NCBI GenBank assembly: GCA_005887925.1
Contig: VBLP01000154.1
Span: 1-39,237 of the forward strand
From: Deltaproteobacteria bacterium
Lineage (GTDB): Bacteria; Myxococcota_A; Polyangia; Haliangiales; Haliangiaceae
DNA: 39,237 nt
Direction of reading: 5' to 3'
Below, one piece after another: positions 35,394 to 39,237 of this stretch; the stretch's first letter is position 1, and the number at the start of each line of letters is the position of its first letter. The notes below the pieces were generated by a model. It was not told the DNA's origin, did not search any database, and was given only the letters and a program-made list of their open reading frames with translations. The translations under genes and the position numbers were made by a program.

Positions 35394-35867
35394 GTTACCT
35401 CTGGACCTCTCCGGGGCGGAGGCGAAGATTCGCGGTGACGTCTCGTTACGTCACTTCACTACCACCACAATGATATATTGTTGCATACTCGGAATGCACA
35501 ACGCTGTCAAGCAGCATTGAAGAAGTCCGGCATCGATTGCACAGATCATCGGATCGCAGTACGAGATGTCGAGAAGCGGCTGTCGCAGTTCCAGTGTACT
35601 GTCTCCGCCGGTACAGCAGAACAGGCTGTACCGGGGCCGCGGGACGTCGCAGAGCCACTGTCTCCGATGACCGGGGACATCCTGAGACACGGGCCGATCT
35701 CGTCGAGAAACGGCAAACTGCAGAACGGGCGGGTCGCGCCGGCTTGATCGCTTGACCGCCCCTGGACCTGAGGCTCTTATTGTCCCGTGGATGATTGCGC
35801 GGAGAGGGATGTCGATTCCTGGCAGCGCCGCGCTCCATATTCACCTTTCACCAGGAGATCGATCGTC
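35394..35867. other. AT-richer divergent region between the toxin operon and the RCC1 lipoprotein
   Basis: This 474-bp stretch lies between the start of tcA (minus) and the RCC1 gene (plus). Its part at 35450-35530 is clearly less GC-rich than the flanks and holds a promoter-like sequence described separately. Short open frames here show no family resemblance. AGGAG at 35853-35857 is the ribosome binding site of the RCC1 gene. It is the natural control region for the toxin operon. Confidence 0.5.
35482..35510 (-). promoter_or_regulatory. Sigma70-like promoter for the Tc toxin operon
   Basis: On the minus strand a perfect -35 TTGACA (35505-35510) is followed after 17 bp by TATGCA (35482-35487) as a weak -10. 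It sits in the only markedly AT-rich stretch nearby and would give a leader of about 80 nt before the tcA ATG. The TATGCA match is only partial, so the exact element is uncertain. Confidence 0.45.
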
Positions 35868-38051
35868 ATGAACAATATCTATTTGATCGCCACGACACTA
35901 TGGTGTTCCACGATCGCCGTCGCCGGTTGTGCGCCGAGCTCCGATCCCGGAGGTGCCTCGCCCGCCGTGAGCACCGCGGTCAGCGCGATCAGCGCGTCGA
36001 CCCTGACCGTGACGGCCGGCCTCGGCCATACCTGCGCCGCCGGCAGCAGCGGCATCCGGTGCTGGGGCTCCAACACCACGGGCCAGCTCGGCGACAACTC
36101 CACGGTCGCTCAGAGGATCCAGCCGGTGCCGGTCACGGGGATCACATTCGGCACCACCATGGTCGCCGCGGGCGGCCAGCACACCTGCGCGATCGTCAAC
36201 GGTGCCGCCAGGTGCACGGGGGCCAACAGCTCCGGTCAGCTCGGCAACGCCCAGCCCGGCAACGACACCACGGTCCTTCCCGACAGCCACGTGCCGGTCG
36301 ACGTCACCGGTCTGGCGCTCGGCCTGCAAGCGATCGCCGCGGGAGACTCGCACGCGTGCGCGGTGGTCAACGGTGGCGCCAGGTGCTGGGGCATCAACAG
36401 CTTCGGCCAGCTCGGCGATGGCACACAGGCGCCGGTTCACCGCTCACCGGTGGCGGTCATGAACCTGTCCAGCGGTGTCCAGGCGATCGCGGCGGGCGGG
36501 GCACACAGCTGCGCGATCGTCAACGGCGCCGCCATGTGCTGGGGCCTCAACAACTCCGGCCAGCTCGGCAACGCCACGGCGGGAAATCCTCAGCCCGGAG
36601 ACAGCAATCTCCCGGTCCAGGTCACCGGCCTGACCAGCGGCGTCCAGGCGATCGCCGCCGGCCAGAACCACACCTGCGCGCTCGCCAACGGCGCCGTCAA
36701 ATGCTGGGGCGCCAACGCGACCGGACAGCTCGGTAACGGCGTGACCGGCACGAACGCCGGTGCTCCGGTCCAGGTCACCGGCCTGACCAGCGGCGTGCTC
36801 GCGATCGCCGCCGGGCAGAGCCATAGCTGCGCGATCGTGACCGGAGGTGCGGCGAAGTGCTGGGGCTCCAACAGCAATGGCCAGCTCGGCAATGGCTCGA
36901 CCGATCCGAACGCCGCCTTTCCCCCGGACAGCAACGTCCCGGTCCAGGTCACCGGCCTGGCCAGCGGTGTCCAGACCATCGCCACGGGGTATCAGCACGC
37001 CTGCGCGACGACCTCCAGCAGCGTGTTGTGCTGGGGCTTCAACGGCAACGCCCAGCTCGCGCTCGACCCCGACGCGGCGTCCCGGCTCGCCGCACCGCAC
37101 CTTGTCGACGGGCTGGTCCTGGGCGGCTGCGCGGATGGCAGCGACGAGCAGGTGTTCAACAACGGCATGGTCGGATGCGCCGGAGCGGCGACGTTCGTCA
37201 ACCGCGGTGTGCTGTGCGCGGCCGGGTACCAGCCGGCGACGACGCTCCAGTGGACGTCCAACCGGGGCAGCGTGATCCCGACCCACGACTACTGGACGAA
37301 CGACCTCCTGAGGTACACCGGGGCCGGTTCGTCGTCGTGCTTCGTGTCGCTGTCGGTCGGCACGGACTGCGGGGCCAGCACGCCGATGCGCGTGTGCAGC
37401 GCGGCCGGCACCGACCCCGAGGGCAACCACTGCAACTGGACGCAATGCGGCCTGTATGCGAACGCCCCGAACCAGTACTTCGGGGGATGCACCGGCAACA
37501 CGACCGCGGGTACGCTGTGCATCCCGGTCAATGCGTCCCTGAACGCGTGCACGCACTTCAACGCGTGCCCGAAATGGGAGAACGGGTTCTCGACATCGGC
37601 GAGCAGCGAGTACACCGGCATCACCGGTGCGTCGCAGAGCTGCACCCAGTTCTGCGCGGGGGCCGGTGACTGCAGTCAGGTGTTCTGCGGCGGCGGGATG
37701 ACGCAGCCGACCGCCGCTTGCGACAGCGCCAGAGCCACGCGCATCAGCCAGCTGCAAACATCCGTCGGAAACGCCGTCTCGAGCGAGGCCAGCTTTGACA
37801 GCCCCCAGGCCCTGCAGCAGCAACGCAGCAACGCCCTGGCAGCGATCAGCGTCACGACGAGCTACTACGTGTCAGACTTCAATTTCTCGCAGCAGTGCAG
37901 CGTCAATGGTCCGGATGGGTTCTTCCCGACGGGTGGCGGTGGTGGCGGTGGATGTCAGCTGTACTGGGATGAGGCCATCGTGTGCAACCTCAACCTCGTG
38001 ACGCCCAGTCCGACCAGCGCGTGCAACGAGGCTTGCGGCTGCAGTCAGTGA
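35868..38051 (+). CDS. RCC1-repeat lipoprotein with Cys-rich C-terminal region
   Basis: This 727-aa protein has a lipoprotein signal peptide (STIAVAGC, Cys21) and about seven RCC1 blades in residues 45-420. Each blade has the pattern IAAGxxHxCAxVNGxAxCWGxNxxGQLG, expected to close into a beta-propeller. The C-terminal 300 residues are Cys-rich (FNNGMVGCAG, SCFVSLSVGTDCG, CTQFCAGAGDCSQVFCGGG) and end in a poly-Gly stretch before GCQLYWDEAIVCNLN. RCC1 propellers bind protein or lipid partners; such surface lipoproteins are common in myxobacteria, usually of unknown role. AGGAG lies 10 nt before the ATG. It converges on, and overlaps by 7 bp, the gene on the other strand. Confidence 0.88.
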   Translation: MNNIYLIATTLWCSTIAVAGCAPSSDPGGASPAVSTAVSAISASTLTVTAGLGHTCAAGSSGIRCWGSNTTGQLGDNSTVAQRIQPVPVTGITFGTTMVAAGGQHTCAIVNGAARCTGANSSGQLGNAQPGNDTTVLPDSHVPVDVTGLALGLQAIAAGDSHACAVVNGGARCWGINSFGQLGDGTQAPVHRSPVAVMNLSSGVQAIAAGGAHSCAIVNGAAMCWGLNNSGQLGNATAGNPQPGDSNLPVQVTGLTSGVQAIAAGQNHTCALANGAVKCWGANATGQLGNGVTGTNAGAPVQVTGLTSGVLAIAAGQSHSCAIVTGGAAKCWGSNSNGQLGNGSTDPNAAFPPDSNVPVQVTGLASGVQTIATGYQHACATTSSSVLCWGFNGNAQLALDPDAASRLAAPHLVDGLVLGGCADGSDEQVFNNGMVGCAGAATFVNRGVLCAAGYQPATTLQWTSNRGSVIPTHDYWTNDLLRYTGAGSSSCFVSLSVGTDCGASTPMRVCSAAGTDPEGNHCNWTQCGLYANAPNQYFGGCTGNTTAGTLCIPVNASLNACTHFNACPKWENGFSTSASSEYTGITGASQSCTQFCAGAGDCSQVFCGGGMTQPTAACDSARATRISQLQTSVGNAVSSEASFDSPQALQQQRSNALAAISVTTSYYVSDFNFSQQCSVNGPDGFFPTGGGGGGGCQLYWDEAIVCNLNLVTPSPTSACNEACGCSQ

Positions 38052-39237
38052 ACCTGCCCCGGATCGACCCGCCGGCGGAACGCCGCGATATCTTGCTCGG
38101 GGAGCATCGGGTCGTCCGTGAACACGATGTCGCCGGTCACCGACCGCAGCGGATCGAGACCCGACAGGCTGGCCAGCGACGCCATCTGAACGATCCGCAG
38201 GGAGCCGTCGATCGACACCAGCCTCGGAAGCTCTAGCCCCGCGAGCGCGGGGTCGCTGTCGAAACTGACGGCTCCGATGTTCGCGACGTTCTGCAGTCCG
38301 CCGAGGCCGCGTAGCGCGGCGTTGTCGATGATCTCGAGTCCGGACGCGAGCCGTGTCACATTCTCGAGACCGGCCAGCGACGTCATCGCCGGGTTGGAGG
38401 TGATCTGCAGGAACGACAGGTTTCGCAGGGCCGACAGGCCACGGAGATCCGGCAGCCGATCGACGTGGTCGACGATCAATTCGTCGGTGTCGGTGAGAGC
38501 GCGCAGACCCGAGAGATCGGCGAGCGCCGCCTTGCGCACATCCACGAAGGCGCGCACGCGCGAGAGCGCCGTGAAGTCCAGCGTGAGGGCCTGGCCCCCG
38601 CCGCTGATGAACAGGCTACCGAGCTCGTCGATCTTCGGCGCAGCCACGCTCGCCAGCGGCGGAGAATCGTAGATCGACAGGCAGGTCATGTGCGTCAGGA
38701 CCGGAAAGCGCACGGATCGCAGCTGCGGGTTGGCCGCAACGATCAGGCAGGTCTGAGAGTCCTGCAGCGCCGGGAAGTCGAGCTGCGCGATGCCGGTCAC
38801 CTGGATCACGAAGTCGAGCCCGGCGACCTGATTCAGCGATGGCAGTGCCAGCGCGTGGAGAGCGAGTGTGTCGGAGAGGTAGAAGGTCCCCCCCACGCGG
38901 ACGAGCTTCGCGATGTCCAGCGTCGACAGCGCGGGCATACCGGCGAGCAAGAGACCGCCCTGGATCTCCACGAGGCGCGGCATCGACACGTCGACCAGCA
39001 TCGACATGCCGTCCAGCGTGATGGTCCCGCGAAGCTGCTCGAGCGCCGGCAGATCGATGGCGGTCACTTCGCGGAGCCTCGATGCCATGTCGCCTCCGAT
39101 CGACACCAGCGACGGCAGCGCGAGCCGGAAGGGGGCCCCTGGGTCGAGTGCGATCCCGCCCGAGATCGATCCGAGACGGTCGAGGTGCAACGCGGCGGGC
39201 GCGCCTCGCACGTGCAGGTCACCGCCGAGCGCTTGCA
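38045..39237 (-). CDS. Leucine-rich/receptor-L-like repeat protein, 5' end outside the window
   Basis: At least 397 codons remain open to the window edge; the repeat pattern continues upstream of the first possible internal start (ALGGDLHVRGAP), so the true start lies beyond 39237. The protein is built of irregular repeats of about 20-25 residues with regular Leu/Ile spacing, such as ALRGLGGLQNVANIGAVSFD and LRGLSALRNLSFLQITSNPA. These resemble the right-handed leucine-rich or receptor-L solenoids of secreted bacterial proteins. It ends with DIAAFRRRVDPGQVH. Ligand and location are unknown; neighbours suggest a surface protein. Confidence 0.75.
   Translation of the reverse strand, partial: QALGGDLHVRGAPAALHLDRLGSISGGIALDPGAPFRLALPSLVSIGGDMASRLREVTAIDLPALEQLRGTITLDGMSMLVDVSMPRLVEIQGGLLLAGMPALSTLDIAKLVRVGGTFYLSDTLALHALALPSLNQVAGLDFVIQVTGIAQLDFPALQDSQTCLIVAANPQLRSVRFPVLTHMTCLSIYDSPPLASVAAPKIDELGSLFISGGGQALTLDFTALSRVRAFVDVRKAALADLSGLRALTDTDELIVDHVDRLPDLRGLSALRNLSFLQITSNPAMTSLAGLENVTRLASGLEIIDNAALRGLGGLQNVANIGAVSFDSDPALAGLELPRLVSIDGSLRIVQMASLASLSGLDPLRSVTGDIVFTDDPMLPEQDIAAFRRRVDPGQVH

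Noticed and set aside
35451-35844. Small frames upstream of the RCC1 lipoprotein
   Set aside because: They overlap each other on both strands, have no family resemblance and lie in the promoter-bearing spacer.

Overview
The window is strongly GC-rich and carries long-coding, GC-third-position genes, many lipoproteins with short signal peptides followed by Ser/Gly/Pro/Asp-rich linkers, RCC1-repeat and Rhs-repeat secreted proteins, and GTG/TTG starts. This fits a myxobacterium (Myxococcota), possibly a draft or metagenome-derived contig; the assignment is inference from style, not from a marker gene.

Bases 1-1907 hold a dense array of at least 14 tRNA genes plus the 3' end of another, on the + strand, split by one HNH endonuclease gene (763-1320). 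Anticodons read in order are Ile GAT, His GTG, Tyr GTA, Leu GAG, Met CAT, Leu CAG, Val GAC, Leu CAA, [HNH], Gln TTG, Gln CTG, Ala TGC, Asp GTC, Val TAC (5' half not foldable) and Arg CCG. Several are structurally odd: three Leu tRNAs have a 5-nt variable loop instead of a long arm, and several others have D-arms reduced to tight hairpins with 4-6 nt loops. Paired sequence changes and retained identity elements (for example G3:U70 in Ala) suggest selection for function.

Bases 1926-9224, plus a nucleotidyltransferase at 12615-13502, form a surface-sugar module: an L-2-hydroxyglutarate oxidase-like flavoprotein, a class III aminotransferase, a DUF4910 aminopeptidase-like protein, a dTDP-4-dehydrorhamnose 3,5-epimerase homologue, a sugar C-methyltransferase, a PIG-L deacetylase, an NAD-dependent epimerase and a glucose-1-phosphate cytidylyltransferase-like enzyme. 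No glycosyltransferase or 4,6-dehydratase is present in the window.

Bases 9230-14957 are an accessory stretch with many damaged genes: a frameshifted outer-membrane-like protein, a DUF1016/YhcG PDDEXK nuclease with an in-frame TAG, the nucleotidyltransferase with a damaged 3' end, and a DUF4038 glycoside-hydrolase-like lipoprotein with an internal deletion and frameshift. A TonB-C-domain lipoprotein is intact.

Bases 15444-18484 encode an Rhs-repeat lipoprotein ending in 27 Gly-Ser dipeptides and an overlapping Cys-rich secreted protein.

The centre of interest is the minus-strand operon 35393 to 18514: a complete Tc (toxin complex) locus with a TcA-type pore subunit (about 2,960 codons, one frameshift), a fused TcB-TcC protein (2,440 aa) whose hypervariable C-terminus carries a PD-(D/E)xK-like nuclease signature, and, 11 nt downstream, a 180-aa soluble protein in the position of an immunity gene. 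A nuclease-armed Tc toxin with a cognate immunity protein would be unusual.

The right edge has an RCC1-repeat lipoprotein (35868-38051) converging on a leucine-rich-repeat-like protein that runs off the window.
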